DNA of 64,000 nt from Pseudomonas baetica (lineage in GTDB: Bacteria > Pseudomonadota > Gammaproteobacteria > Pseudomonadales > Pseudomonadaceae), in NCBI RefSeq assembly GCF_002813455.1, contig NZ_PHHE01000001.1, positions 1,550,001-1,614,000 of the forward strand. The letters run 5' to 3'. Made by a program: the position numbers and the translations under genes. Shown here one piece after another: positions 29,315-37,956 of the stretch; position 1 is the first letter of the stretch, and each line of letters opens with the position of its first letter. Under the pieces are notes generated by a model. The model searched no databases. It saw only the letters and a program-made list of their open reading frames with translations, and had not been told where the DNA came from.

Positions 29315-30751
29315 ATGAACGGCACGTCAAAAGAACGTTCCATGGTTCTAAAAAAACAAGCAGACATCCTGATCATCGGCGGCGGCCTCAGCGGCACGAT
29401 GCTGGCGGCGCAATTGCTGCGCTTGCCGGGTCAGCGAAAAATCCTGATCATTGAGCCGCATGCCGAACTGGGTCGGGGCGAAGCGTATAGCGCGGTTGAA
29501 CTGGGCCATACGCTCAATGGCAACGCGGCGCGGATGAGTGTCGATCCGGATAATCCCGATGATCTGACGCAATGGCTGACTGAGTACATTGCAGCGGGTG
29601 GATGGCCCGAGTCTAGCGAGCAGCAGGTGTCCGTCAGTGAATTGTTCCCGCCCCGCGGATTGTTCGGGGTCTATGTACAGCAGCGTCTAGCCGAAGCGCG
29701 GAAGGTCGGCGAGCAGTGGGGTTCGACCGTTGAGCATCTCTGCACAGAAGTCGTCGACCTGCAATCCGACGCGGATTCGGTGCAGTTGACGTTAAGTGAC
29801 GGTCAACTTTTACGTGGCGCATTCGCAGTACTCGCCACTGGCATGTTTCCCGCCGCACGCACCCCGCAAAAACAATCCAGCGGCCTCAATGCCGCCGCCC
29901 TCGATCCGTGGGATGTCGCGGCCATGAGCCAACTCGATCCGCAATCGACGGTGCTGATCATCGGCTCTGGCCTGACCATGGTGGATGCCGTGGTTTCGCT
30001 GGAGCAGGCCGGGCATCGCGGGCCGATCGAAGTGTTTTCCCGTCACGGCTTGCTGCCCCATGTACGGCGGCAACCGCCGTTTTGGGTGGACTTCCTTGCT
30101 GAGGATCACAGCATTCGCTCGCCCCGACAATTGCTGCGTGAAGTGCGTCGGCATTGCCGTGAGGCCATCGCTCAGGGCATTGATTGGCAGGCGCCGCTGG
30201 ACACGGTGCGTGCACACATCGGGCGACTTTGGAGTCAGGCGACTGACGTTCAGCGTCGACAATTCGTACGCCATGTGCGGCCGTGGTGGGAAAGTCATCA
30301 CCACCGTTCGCCACCGCTGAGTGCGCAGTTGGTCGAGCGGTTGCAGGGCGAAGGGCGCTTGCGGATTCAGGCGGCTTCTTTCAAAGGGCTTGAGACGTGC
30401 ATTGAGGATGGTGTGAGTATTCGCATTCGGCGCCGTGGTGAGGCTGAAACCGGTGTCGTTCATGGCGCTGCGCTGATCAACTCCAGTGGCATCGAGTATG
30501 ACTGGCGTCGGGTGGCGCGACCGTTGCCGCAGCAGTTGCTGGCGCGGGGATTGGTGCGACCGGGGCCGTTGGCGTTGGGGATCGCGGCTGCGATTGATGG
30601 TGCAGTGCTGAACGAACACGGGCAGGCAGCGAATCGGTTGTTCGCCATGGGCCCGCCGTTGCGCGGAATGTGGTGGGAGAGTACGGCAGTGACGGATGTG
30701 GCGTTACAGGCGAAGGCGTTGGCGGTGCGATTGGGTGCTGAGCAGGGCTGA
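29315..30751 (+). CDS. FAD/NAD(P)-binding protein
   Basis: 478 residues from an ATG preceded by GAGAG; an ATG nine codons later (29342) is possible. The N-terminal dinucleotide fold has GGGLSGTMLAAQLL (GxGxxG type) and a second nucleotide site ends in TVLIIGSGLTMVDAVVSLEQ. The segment LGRGEAYSAVELGHTLNGNA is typical of the FAD-NAD(P)-binding (PF13454) group. It is a cytosolic oxidoreductase of unknown substrate, transcribed alone between a terminator and REP sequences. Confidence 0.85.
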   Translation: MNGTSKERSMVLKKQADILIIGGGLSGTMLAAQLLRLPGQRKILIIEPHAELGRGEAYSAVELGHTLNGNAARMSVDPDNPDDLTQWLTEYIAAGGWPESSEQQVSVSELFPPRGLFGVYVQQRLAEARKVGEQWGSTVEHLCTEVVDLQSDADSVQLTLSDGQLLRGAFAVLATGMFPAARTPQKQSSGLNAAALDPWDVAAMSQLDPQSTVLIIGSGLTMVDAVVSLEQAGHRGPIEVFSRHGLLPHVRRQPPFWVDFLAEDHSIRSPRQLLREVRRHCREAIAQGIDWQAPLDTVRAHIGRLWSQATDVQRRQFVRHVRPWWESHHHRSPPLSAQLVERLQGEGRLRIQAASFKGLETCIEDGVSIRIRRRGEAETGVVHGAALINSSGIEYDWRRVARPLPQQLLARGLVRPGPLALGIAAAIDGAVLNEHGQAANRLFAMGPPLRGMWWESTAVTDVALQAKALAVRLGAEQG

Positions 30752-30773
30752 GGATTGAGGTTGCTGATCAGGG

Positions 30774-30868
30774 CCTCTTCGCGGGCAAGCCCGCTCCCAC
30801 AGTGTCTGCGTCGTATACGTGATTTGTGACAACGCTGAAACCTGTGGGAGCGGGCTTGCTCGCGAAAG
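30774..30868. repeat. REP inverted pair (gcgagcaagcccgctccc class)
   Basis: Two inverted cores about 45 bases apart follow the FAD/NAD(P) gene. A third core lies just downstream at 30903. Confidence 0.8.
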
Positions 30869-30902
30869 CGGTGGGTCAGTCAACCGTTAATTGGCTGACA
30901 CG

Positions 30903-30931
30903 GCCTCTTCGCGAGCAAGCCCGCTCCCACA
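30903..30931 (+). repeat. single REP core (gcgagcaagcccgctccc class)
   Basis: A lone copy, cctcttcgcgagcaagcccg and following bases, 26 bp from the ppnN stop. Confidence 0.75.
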
Positions 30932-30956
30932 ATGGGATTGTGGGGTGGCTGAAAGC

Positions 30957-32330
30957 TTACGCGACCACTCGATAACACGGCACATACGCCGCGCCGCCCG
31001 GCAGTTTCATGCGGTGTTGGGCGACGAAGGCTTTGAGCAGCGCGTCCAGCGGTTGCATGATCGCTGCGTCACCGCGGATCTGATACGGGCCGTGTTCTTC
31101 GATCAGGCGAATGCCCTTGTCCTTGACGTTACCGGCAACGATTCCGGAGAACGCCCGGCGCAGGTTGGCCGCCAGTTCATGGGGTGGCTGGTCGCGGTGC
31201 AGTTTGAGGTCGGCCATGTTTTCGTGGGTCGGATCGAACGGGCGCTGGAAGCCTTCGTCGATTTTCAACAGCCAGTTGAAGTGAAACGCATCGTTGCGTT
31301 CGCGGCGGAACTGCTTCACCACTTTCAGACCCGTCGTCATCTGACGGGCTACTTCGGCCGGATCGTCGATGATGATTTCGTAGTGTTGCTTGGCCGCTTC
31401 GCCAAGGGTGGCGATGACAAAAGCGTCGAGTTGCTCCAGATACGGCGCCGCGTGCTTCGGCCCGGTCAGGATCACCGGGAACGGCAGGCCGGCGTTGTCC
31501 GGGTGCATGAGAATGCCCAGCAGGTAGAGGAACTCTTCAGCGGTACCGGCGCCGCCCGGGAAAATGATAATGCCGTGGCCAACGCGGACGAAGGCTTCCA
31601 GACGCTTTTCGATATCCGGCAGGATCACCAGTTCATTGACAATCGGGTTCGGCGCTTCGGCAGCGATGATGCCCGGTTCGGTCAGGCCCAGGTAGCGACC
31701 GCCGTGAATGCGCTGTTTGGCGTGGGCGATGGTCGCGCCTTTCATCGGGCCTTTCATTACGCCGGGGCCACAGCCGGTGCAGATGTCGAGGCTGCGCAGG
31801 CCCAGTTCGTGGCCGACTTTCTTGGTGTATTTGTATTCTTCGGTGTTGATCGAATGGCCGCCCCAGCACACGACGATTTTCGGCTCGACGCCGGGGCGCA
31901 GGGTGCGGGCGTTGCGCAGCAGATGAAAAACGTAGTCGCTGATGCCTTGCGAGGTGCTGAGGTCGATGCGCTGGCTGTCGAGTTCGTTTTCGGTGTAGAC
32001 GATGTCGCGCAGGGCGCTGAACAGCATTTCCCGGGTGCTGGCGATCATTTCGCCGTCGACGAAGGCATCGGCCGGGGCGTTCAACAGCTCCAGGCGCACA
32101 CCGCGATCCTGTTGGTGAATGCGGATTTCGAAATCCTTGTAGGCTTCAAGGATGGTCTTGGCGTTATCCACATGGGCGCCGGTATTGAGGATGGCCAGGG
32201 CGCACTGACGGAAGAGGGTGTAGGTGCTGCCGGATCCGGCTTCGCTCAGTTGCTGAACTTCACGTTGAGAAAGGGTTTCCAGGCTGCCTTTGGGGCTGAC
32301 CGAGGCGTTGATTACGTGTCGTTGGGTCAT
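30957..32330 (-). CDS. ppnN: nucleotide 5'-monophosphate nucleosidase PpnN
   Basis: 457 residues, about the length of E. coli PpnN (YgdH). This enzyme cleaves purine and pyrimidine nucleoside monophosphates to base and ribose 5-phosphate and is stimulated by ppGpp. The central LOG-family motif is IIIFPGGAGTAEEFLYLLGI, preceded by CTGCGPGVMKGPMKGATIAH. The N-terminal part (NASVSPKGSLETLSQREVQQ) and the C-terminal HELAANLRRAFSGIVAGNVK region match the flanking PpnN domains. It is transcribed alone. Confidence 0.93.
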   Translation of the reverse strand: MTQRHVINASVSPKGSLETLSQREVQQLSEAGSGSTYTLFRQCALAILNTGAHVDNAKTILEAYKDFEIRIHQQDRGVRLELLNAPADAFVDGEMIASTREMLFSALRDIVYTENELDSQRIDLSTSQGISDYVFHLLRNARTLRPGVEPKIVVCWGGHSINTEEYKYTKKVGHELGLRSLDICTGCGPGVMKGPMKGATIAHAKQRIHGGRYLGLTEPGIIAAEAPNPIVNELVILPDIEKRLEAFVRVGHGIIIFPGGAGTAEEFLYLLGILMHPDNAGLPFPVILTGPKHAAPYLEQLDAFVIATLGEAAKQHYEIIIDDPAEVARQMTTGLKVVKQFRRERNDAFHFNWLLKIDEGFQRPFDPTHENMADLKLHRDQPPHELAANLRRAFSGIVAGNVKDKGIRLIEEHGPYQIRGDAAIMQPLDALLKAFVAQHRMKLPGGAAYVPCYRVVA

Positions 32331-32555
32331 GCAATGATCCTTAAAACGATGTCATTCCCAAACCAGGCGGATGGCATCCGAATAGTGTGTATCCATGAAT
32401 GAAGATGGCACGATCTGCGCTGTACCGCCATGTCCCCGTTGGACGCTGAAAAGATGAAAAGGAGCCCCAGCATAGCTAAATCCCTCGGTAAGGCGATAAT
32501 GCGCAGGCCTGTTTTTGCATTGCACCTTTTTTCTCGCTCAAGGAAGTCATTACAG

Positions 32556-33083
32556 ATGTTCGAGATTCAGCCGATGGACGCCGTCACCTTTCGCCAGCAG
32601 ACCCGGCGCAGCACGCTGATTGTTGCGGTGTTGTTTTTGCTGCTGGCGATGTTGTTTTCAACGGCGGCGGTGGCGCTGTTTGGCGAACCCGGCGGCGATA
32701 ATCTGCGGTTCAATGTCGGCGGCGTGTTTGTGGCGTTCCTGCTCACGGCAGCGTTGTTGCGCGGACGTTTCTGGAGTCAGACCTGGATGGCTCCGGCGGT
32801 ATATAGCTGGCGGCTCAAGCGCAATTTGATGAGCGTGACCAATGTGATGCACCAGGTGACGGCGGCGGTGGGGAAGAATGATCCGACGGCGATGAAGGTG
32901 TTGCGCTTCTATCACTTGGGTTTGACGCAAATGCATGAGTTGGACGGCAACTCCAGCGATCATGCGCAATTGCATCGGGAAGTCGAGCAGCATAAGGAGC
33001 GGATGCAGGCACTGGGTCTGGACATTGACCAGCCACGCCTTGATCCGGCGTGGCTGCAAGCCTTGAAACCCGTTTCGCGTTAA
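32556..33083 (+). CDS. DUF3087 family membrane protein
   Basis: 175 residues from MFEIQPMDAVTFRQQTRRST with AAGGAAG upstream. Two membrane helices (about 22-45 and 62-80) are followed by a soluble helical tail (MKVLRFYHLGLTQMHELDGN, HREVEQHKERMQALGLDID). The frame opens 42 codons earlier, but the ribosome site supports this start. Its stop overlaps that of the convergent DUF2784 gene by three bases. Function is unknown. Confidence 0.82.
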   Translation: MFEIQPMDAVTFRQQTRRSTLIVAVLFLLLAMLFSTAAVALFGEPGGDNLRFNVGGVFVAFLLTAALLRGRFWSQTWMAPAVYSWRLKRNLMSVTNVMHQVTAAVGKNDPTAMKVLRFYHLGLTQMHELDGNSSDHAQLHREVEQHKERMQALGLDIDQPRLDPAWLQALKPVSR

Positions 33084-33466
33084 AACGGAATGCGGCTCGC
33101 CCGGCGCAGCTTCCACGAGCGGATCAACCGTCCGTATACCAACAGATTGACCGCCAGCACCACACTGCCCAACACCAGTTGGATCTCTGGGGTCAGACCC
33201 GCCGGGTAGATGACCGGCCAGATGTAATGCTCGATGAAGCCGCCGGCGTATTCGGTTTGCCCGGCGGCGTGGCGCATCAGATTTTCCCAGTAGGTCAGCG
33301 GGCAGGTCAGATGTAATACCTCAACCGCAACGCCCCACGCGGCAGCGGGTAAATGCAGCCACATCAGCCGTGGCCACTTGAGCACCAGCAGCCCGCCGAA
33401 CAGCACGAACAGAATAAACAGCAGATGAAACAGCACCAGCCCGTCGGCTGCGATTCGGTACAGCAT
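33080..33466 (-). CDS. DUF2784 family membrane protein
   Basis: 128 residues with four helices; family segments are VLFHLLFILFVLFGGLLVLK, CPLTYWENLMRHAAG and EHYIWPVIYPAGLTPEI. It is a small inner-membrane protein of unknown role. It is convergent and overlapping at the 3' end with the DUF3087 gene. Confidence 0.83.
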   Translation of the reverse strand: MLYRIAADGLVLFHLLFILFVLFGGLLVLKWPRLMWLHLPAAAWGVAVEVLHLTCPLTYWENLMRHAAGQTEYAGGFIEHYIWPVIYPAGLTPEIQLVLGSVVLAVNLLVYGRLIRSWKLRRASRIPF

Positions 33467-33599
33467 GTCGTCTCCCTGACGCGTTTGTGATGAACGCTAT
33501 GTTACGCGCAGGGCATGGACAATTGCGCAAGATTGTTCAAGCCAGAACCGGCTGTCTACTGGCACAGTCGTCGACCGTTTCCCCAGGTTGAAGAGCGTT

Positions 33600-34298
33600 A
33601 TGTCTGACTCACTTATGCCGCGCAGTGCGTTTCTTCGTGGCGCCGCGGCGATCATGCCGCTGTCCCTGGCCACCGCGCCGTGGGGCTTGCTGGCGGGTTC
33701 CATGGCGATCGAAGCCAATCTCACGCCGCTGCAAGGCCAGGGCTTGTCGAGCATTGTCTTTGCCGGCGCCGCGCAACTGGTGGCGATCGGCATGCTCAAG
33801 GGCGGTGCCGGGATTTTCTCGATTCTGCTGACCACCGTGCTGCTGACTTCGCAGCATTTGTTGTACGGGATGAGCATGCGCTCGGTGATTTCGCCGCTGC
33901 CGGGCCGCTGGCGCATCGGCTTGGGTTTTCTCCTCACCGATGAACTGTTTGCGTTGACCAGCCAGCACGACCGTCAGCAGTTCAATCGTTGGTATGCGTT
34001 GGGGGTTGGCCTGACGTTCTACATCGCGTGGAACCTGTTTACGCTCGCCGGGATTGTTCTGGGCAGCAGCATTCCGGGGCTTGAGCACCTGGGCCTGGAC
34101 TTCTCGATTGCGGCGACCTTCATTGCGCTGATCACGCCGGTGGTGCGCAACGTACCGACGGTGGTCTGTGTGGCGGTGTCGTTGTTTTGCTCGGTGCTGT
34201 TCAGTTATTGGCAGTGGGGTTCGGCGCTGGTGCTGGCGGGGCTGGCCGGGATGACCGCGGGATTTGTTTGCAACAAGCTGTATCGGGGGCGCACATGA
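33600..34298 (+). CDS. azlC: AzlC family branched-chain amino acid exporter subunit
   Basis: 232 residues from MSDSLMPRSAFLRGAAAIMP. It is highly hydrophobic, with the AzlC segments APWGLLAGSMAIEANLTPLQ, SIVFAGAAQLVAIGMLKGGA and LLTSQHLLYGMSMR. With AzlD it forms an inner-membrane exporter for branched-chain or related amino acids. Its TGA overlaps the AzlD ATG. Confidence 0.9.
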   Translation: MSDSLMPRSAFLRGAAAIMPLSLATAPWGLLAGSMAIEANLTPLQGQGLSSIVFAGAAQLVAIGMLKGGAGIFSILLTTVLLTSQHLLYGMSMRSVISPLPGRWRIGLGFLLTDELFALTSQHDRQQFNRWYALGVGLTFYIAWNLFTLAGIVLGSSIPGLEHLGLDFSIAATFIALITPVVRNVPTVVCVAVSLFCSVLFSYWQWGSALVLAGLAGMTAGFVCNKLYRGRT

Positions 34299-34609
34299 TG
34301 GTCTGGGCAGTGATTGTCGGGATGGGGATTCTGGTGTTCCTCAACCGCTATGTCTTTCTGGAACCGCGTTTGCCGCTGCGGTTAAGCAGTAATGCCCGGC
34401 AGTTCCTGGGCTTTGCGGTGCCTGGAATGTTGACGGCAATTTGCGGCCCTATCGTGTTCCTGCCGGAGAAACAGTTGAACTTGCAGTGGGATAACCCGTA
34501 TTTGCTTAGTTCGCTGGTGGCGATTGGACTGGTGGTGTACACGCGCAGTACGTTGCTGAGCATGTTGTTGAGTATGGCGGTTTTCTTTTTACTGCGCTGG
34601 TGGTTGTAA
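34295..34609 (+). CDS. azlD: AzlD family branched-chain amino acid exporter subunit
   Basis: 104 residues from MMVWAVIVGMGILVFLNRYV, four helices, with the AzlD segments LPLRLSSNARQFLGFAVPGM and NPYLLSSLVAIGLVVYTRST. It is coupled to azlC by an ATGA overlap. The frame opens upstream inside azlC, but this ATG is the natural start. Confidence 0.88.
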   Translation: MMVWAVIVGMGILVFLNRYVFLEPRLPLRLSSNARQFLGFAVPGMLTAICGPIVFLPEKQLNLQWDNPYLLSSLVAIGLVVYTRSTLLSMLLSMAVFFLLRWWL

Positions 34610-34669
34610 GCCGGCAAGAAAAATGTTCTACGCTTGAAAGATGATTGTTTTCGATAAAGCGAGGTGGAC

Positions 34670-34738
34670 ATGACGACCGAAGAGGTAGATGAGCCTACCG
34701 AGGAAGAGTGTAGATCTTGGCCGGCAACGACGTCATGA
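34670..34738 (+). pseudogene. 5' fragment of a gene cut by the IS4 remnant
   Basis: GAGGTGG is well placed before an ATG starting MTTEEVDEPTEEE. After about 13 codons the sequence runs into the truncated IS4 copy and stops at 34738. The start signals look real, so this is probably the head of a gene whose remainder was lost or displaced. No family can be named from 13 residues. Confidence 0.45.
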
Positions 34739-35609
34739 CTGTTTTTACTTTGCCTTGAATTTCATAACTGACTTCACGCGCCTCCCAGTGTGTAGGAAGA
34801 GTCGGATTTCGCTTTCTGGCTTGCGGCGACACGTTCATACGCACCAAACGATCATGCTCGTTGTAACGGGCTACCTCCTCGCAAACCAATCCCTTTTTTG
34901 CCGGAATCAGCCAATGACGGTGACTGCCGTCGCCGCTCAGGCTGAGCATGAGATCGGCGCTCCAGAACCCTTTATCGAACAGCGTCACGGAGTGGTCGGG
35001 GATCTGCTGCAAAAACTCATCGGCCAGACGCATTTCGCTGCGTCGGTAAGGGCTAAGCTGTGCATCCAGGATCAGGTGTGAACGCACATTCATCAGCGCC
35101 ACCAGGCGCAGCATGGGAAAGGGAGTCTGGCGGTCGGTCGAGGTGTTTCCAGAACCGAAATGGTCTCGCAACTCCGGTGTATCCGGCGTGCGCAGAAGCG
35201 CACCATCGACTGCAAATACTTGCAGATCCTGCCAGGCATCATCGGGATAGCGCTGCGCGCCCCATTGAGTACCCGTTTTGCGAAACAACCACTCAACCGG
35301 GTCGGCCCCCAGCCGCTTGCGGGCTTCGGTTACACCGCTACGGGCCAATAGATGGTCAGAAGCCAGACCTTGGGCGCAGATGTTCAAACGTCGGGCGACC
35401 TCATGAACGGGCTCGTCGCGAAACAATGCCATGCCGAGCACCAGCCAGAGCACTTGGTCGGCAGGCAAGCGACGCCGTCGGATAGTGGCCTGGCTGGACA
35501 GATCCAGCGCAGACGCGACCCACTCGATGGGAATATTTTGAGTGAATGTGCTCAAGTCACAGAAGTTGAAAAGGTCGCCGAGGTCGAGCAAGTCCTGTTG
35601 AACAGACAT
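34695..35609 (-). pseudogene. IS4 family transposase, C-terminally truncated
   Basis: 304 residues from MSVQQDLLDLGDLFNFCDLS. The IS4-type N-terminal domain (NIPIEWVASALDLSSQATIR) and two catalytic acids (VFAVDGALLRTPDTPE and VTLFDKGFWSADLM) are present. The frame ends after MTSLPAKIYTLPR, where full-length relatives of about 430-440 residues continue into the YREEWEIE block with the third catalytic residue. That block is absent, so the protein should be inactive. Confidence 0.8.
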
Positions 35610-35611
35610 AA

Positions 35612-35645
35612 AAAATCCGATGCCAGAGATCTGACATCGGATTTT
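35612..35645. other. hairpin at the 5' end of the IS4 remnant
   Basis: Arms aaaatccgatg and catcggatttt (11 bp, perfect) around a 12-base loop, immediately before the transposase start. It ends in TTTT on the plus strand and AAAA on the other. It could be an anti-read-through hairpin of the element or part of its terminal sequence. Confidence 0.6.
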
Positions 35646-35715
35646 CGAAGAAGCCCGGCGAGGATTCAAATGCTTAAGTGAGCAGCATTACCGCAGAAGC
35701 GGGGCTTTTCGCCTT

Positions 35716-36003
35716 TCAAAGGTCTTCCAGCTTGGTGAAATCGGGGTGTGCTGCCCGGTAACCCAACGTTTTGTCGATCCAGGCATTGAGCTCGTTGACC
35801 ATTACCGGCGCGTGGCCGGGATATCCCTCGAGGGTGGTGCGCAAGATGCGTTCGATGTCCGGGACTGAGCGCAGGTTTCGGGTCTTGATGTAGTGGCCGA
35901 TAAAACAGTCGAGTTGAAAGCGTTCTGTCATGGACAGATAGATACATTCCAGGCCGTTCACCCGATTGATTGCAAAATCGTCGCGCAACTTAGTTCTCTG
36001 CAA
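35716..36003 (-). CDS. hypothetical protein
   Basis: 95 residues from a TTG, or 71 from the ATG of MTERFQLDCFIGHYIKTRNL. The rest is helical and hydrophilic (ERILRTTLEGYPGHAPVMVN, LNAWIDKTLGYRAAHPDFTK). No domain was recognised. It lies between the IS4 remnant and a REP pair. Start and reality are both uncertain, but the composition is protein-like. Confidence 0.45.
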   Translation of the reverse strand: MQRTKLRDDFAINRVNGLECIYLSMTERFQLDCFIGHYIKTRNLRSVPDIERILRTTLEGYPGHAPVMVNELNAWIDKTLGYRAAHPDFTKLEDL

Positions 36004-36217
36004 GGCTTAAAAAGAGTTGTAGGGAATTTCCTTGTTTGTTGACTCGCAGGTCAACTGGTATGCCAAATGGAAATGCGGCGCGCATGCTATCCGTAGTGCA
36101 TCTAAATGTATGTATGACGGTTGAAATGTCAGACAGGCGGTTAGTTCGCTCAAACGACTGTTTCATCAACGCTGTCTCAGGTCTGAAACACCTCCTGTAA
36201 AGATCACGTATCACCCA
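36004..36217. other. intergenic, no gene seen
   Basis: A low-complexity, relatively AT-rich stretch with no frame carrying a ribosome site. Only the local inverted repeat gttgactcgcaggtcaac (36039-36056) stands out. Confidence 0.35.
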
Positions 36218-36295
36218 GTAGGAGCTGCCGCAGGCTGCGATCTTTTGATCTTGCATGTTGAAGATCAAAAGATCGCAGCCTGCGGCAGCTCCTAC
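36218..36295. repeat. REP inverted pair (gtaggagctgccgcaggc class)
   Basis: Near-perfect inverted arms, gtaggagctgccgcaggctg and its complement, each extended through cgatcttttgatc, make a stem of about 33 bp. Confidence 0.85.
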
Positions 36296-36324
36296 AGGGA
36301 TAAACGTGCAGTGCAGGTGAATTT

Positions 36325-37005
36325 TCAGGCGAATTTGGCGATCAGGTCGGCGCCTTGATTGCGAGCATTGCCAACCGCTTTGTCGACCTTGTGCCATTCG
36401 AACACCTCAGTGCCTTCCCCTTCGAACAGCAGCATTTGCTCGGCGCGCTCTATGGGGGTAGCGGGGTCGAGCCATTCGCTTGCGAGCTCTGAGTTGAATA
36501 CCACCGGGCGTCGATCATGAATATCAAGCATGCCGCCCACGCTGTCGGCAGTGATGATCACGAAACCATCGTGGTCTCGGGCATCCGTGCCCGGTGTCGG
36601 AAATTGTCCGATCCCGGCGCAGAAAACCGGCCCGCGATCCGCCCGACGGATCAGCCACGGTTGTCGGATTTTCTCCTCGGTATCGACCCATTCGAACCAG
36701 TTGTCCACGGGCACGATCAAGCGGTGACGCCAGATCGCGCGAAAGAACGCGCCGTGGGCGACTTTCTCCACGCGCGCATTGATCGGTGCAGGGCGCTCTT
36801 TTGCCCAGTGCGGGCGCCAGCCCCAGCGCAGGTTGTCCGCATGCAGGTGCTGTTGGTGCTGATGGAGAACCGCCAGAGCAGTGGTCGGCGCGGCGTTGTA
36901 GCGCGCCAGTGGAGCGTCGCCGACATGATTGATCAGCGCATCGGGAATGCTCAGCACCGCGACAAAGTCGTGAATGCCGCGGTACTGCGAGAGTCTTCCG
37001 CACAT
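36325..37005 (-). CDS. SOS response-associated peptidase (SRAP, YedK/HMCES family)
   Basis: 226 residues starting MCGRLSQYRGI, where Cys2 becomes the catalytic N-terminal residue that forms a thiazolidine link with abasic DNA. Other family residues are visible in ARYNAAPTTALAVLH, INARVEKVAHGAFFRAIWRH, VPVDNWFEWVDTEEK and the His of MLDIHDRRPVVF. The 29-codon upstream extension was rejected because it would bury Cys2. The enzyme protects abasic sites in single-stranded DNA. It is 47 bp downstream of an ABC permease gene on the same strand, with no obvious functional link. Confidence 0.92.
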   Translation of the reverse strand: MCGRLSQYRGIHDFVAVLSIPDALINHVGDAPLARYNAAPTTALAVLHQHQQHLHADNLRWGWRPHWAKERPAPINARVEKVAHGAFFRAIWRHRLIVPVDNWFEWVDTEEKIRQPWLIRRADRGPVFCAGIGQFPTPGTDARDHDGFVIITADSVGGMLDIHDRRPVVFNSELASEWLDPATPIERAEQMLLFEGEGTEVFEWHKVDKAVGNARNQGADLIAKFA

Positions 37006-37052
37006 CGGCTGAATCTCCGGTTGGATAATGTCAGCGTAGTTGGCTCTTTGCC

Positions 37053-37895
37053 TTACTCCTGTGCGTCCTGACCAGTGAACGTGTCGCGCCATCTCAGCGA
37101 GCGCCGTTCGAGTGCGGCGAGCAAGCCGTCGCTGAGTTTGCCGAGCAACGCGAGCACGATGATCGCCGCCAGCACGATGTCTGGACGTGATGTTTCACGG
37201 CCGTCACTGAGCAAGTAACCCAGGCCTTTGGTGGCCGCGATCAGTTCGGCCGCGACAAGAAACATCCACGCCAGACTCATGCCGCTGCGCAGGCCGGTGA
37301 ACAAGCCGGGCAGGGCCGCCGGCAGCAGAATCCGGCTCACCAGTTGCAGGCGGCTGAAGCCGCAGATATGGCCGACTTCCACCAGTTTTCGATCAATGTT
37401 GCGAATCGCCGCGACCACGTTGACGTACACCGGAAAGAACGCGCCGATGGCAATCAGGACGATTTTCGAGGTCTCGTCGATGCCCAGCCACAGCAGCAAC
37501 AGCGGCACCCAGGCCAGGCTCGGGATCGAGCGCAACGCGGCGAAGGTCGGCTCCAGATAAGCCTCGGCTTCGCGGCTCAGACCGACCCACGCGGCAAACA
37601 CCAGTGCGAGGCCGGCACCGATGGCAAAACCCAGCAGCACGCGAATCAGGCTGGCGCCGATGTGTTTCCACAAGGCGCCTTCGGCGAGGTCGGTGAGGGT
37701 CAGGGCGATGTCGCTCGGCGCCGGCATTTGATAGGACGGCAGCCAGCCGATGCGCACGATGATCTCCAGCGCGACGACAATCAGCAGCGGCAGGGCCACG
37801 CCTTTGAAGCGCCGTTGCCATGTCGGGTTGAGAGGAGACGGCTGCCGTCGCGGCACGGCGAGTGGCGCGGGCAGGTCTTTGCTGTGAGTAGTCAT
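37053..37895 (-). CDS. ABC transporter permease (SsuC/TauC type)
   Basis: 280 residues from MTTHSKDLPAPLAVPRRQPS. Six helices and the BPD_transp_1 EAA-type segment VGHICGFSRLQLVSRILLPA followed by ALPGLFTGLRSGMSLAWMF; the family serves sulfonate, taurine or nitrate uptake. It lies 61 bp downstream of a sulfonate-type binding protein gene and is probably in its operon. No ATP-binding subunit gene lies in the window next to it. Confidence 0.88.
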   Translation of the reverse strand: MTTHSKDLPAPLAVPRRQPSPLNPTWQRRFKGVALPLLIVVALEIIVRIGWLPSYQMPAPSDIALTLTDLAEGALWKHIGASLIRVLLGFAIGAGLALVFAAWVGLSREAEAYLEPTFAALRSIPSLAWVPLLLLWLGIDETSKIVLIAIGAFFPVYVNVVAAIRNIDRKLVEVGHICGFSRLQLVSRILLPAALPGLFTGLRSGMSLAWMFLVAAELIAATKGLGYLLSDGRETSRPDIVLAAIIVLALLGKLSDGLLAALERRSLRWRDTFTGQDAQE

Positions 37896-37956
37896 GGCTT
37901 GGGCTCCGCTCACGACGAATCCGCGACGCGCGCGGATTCGGGATGAGTCTGTTCGA

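Noticed and set aside
30891..32402. 503-codon plus-strand frame opposite ppnN
   Set aside because: It starts inside REP sequence and is antisense to a conserved gene.
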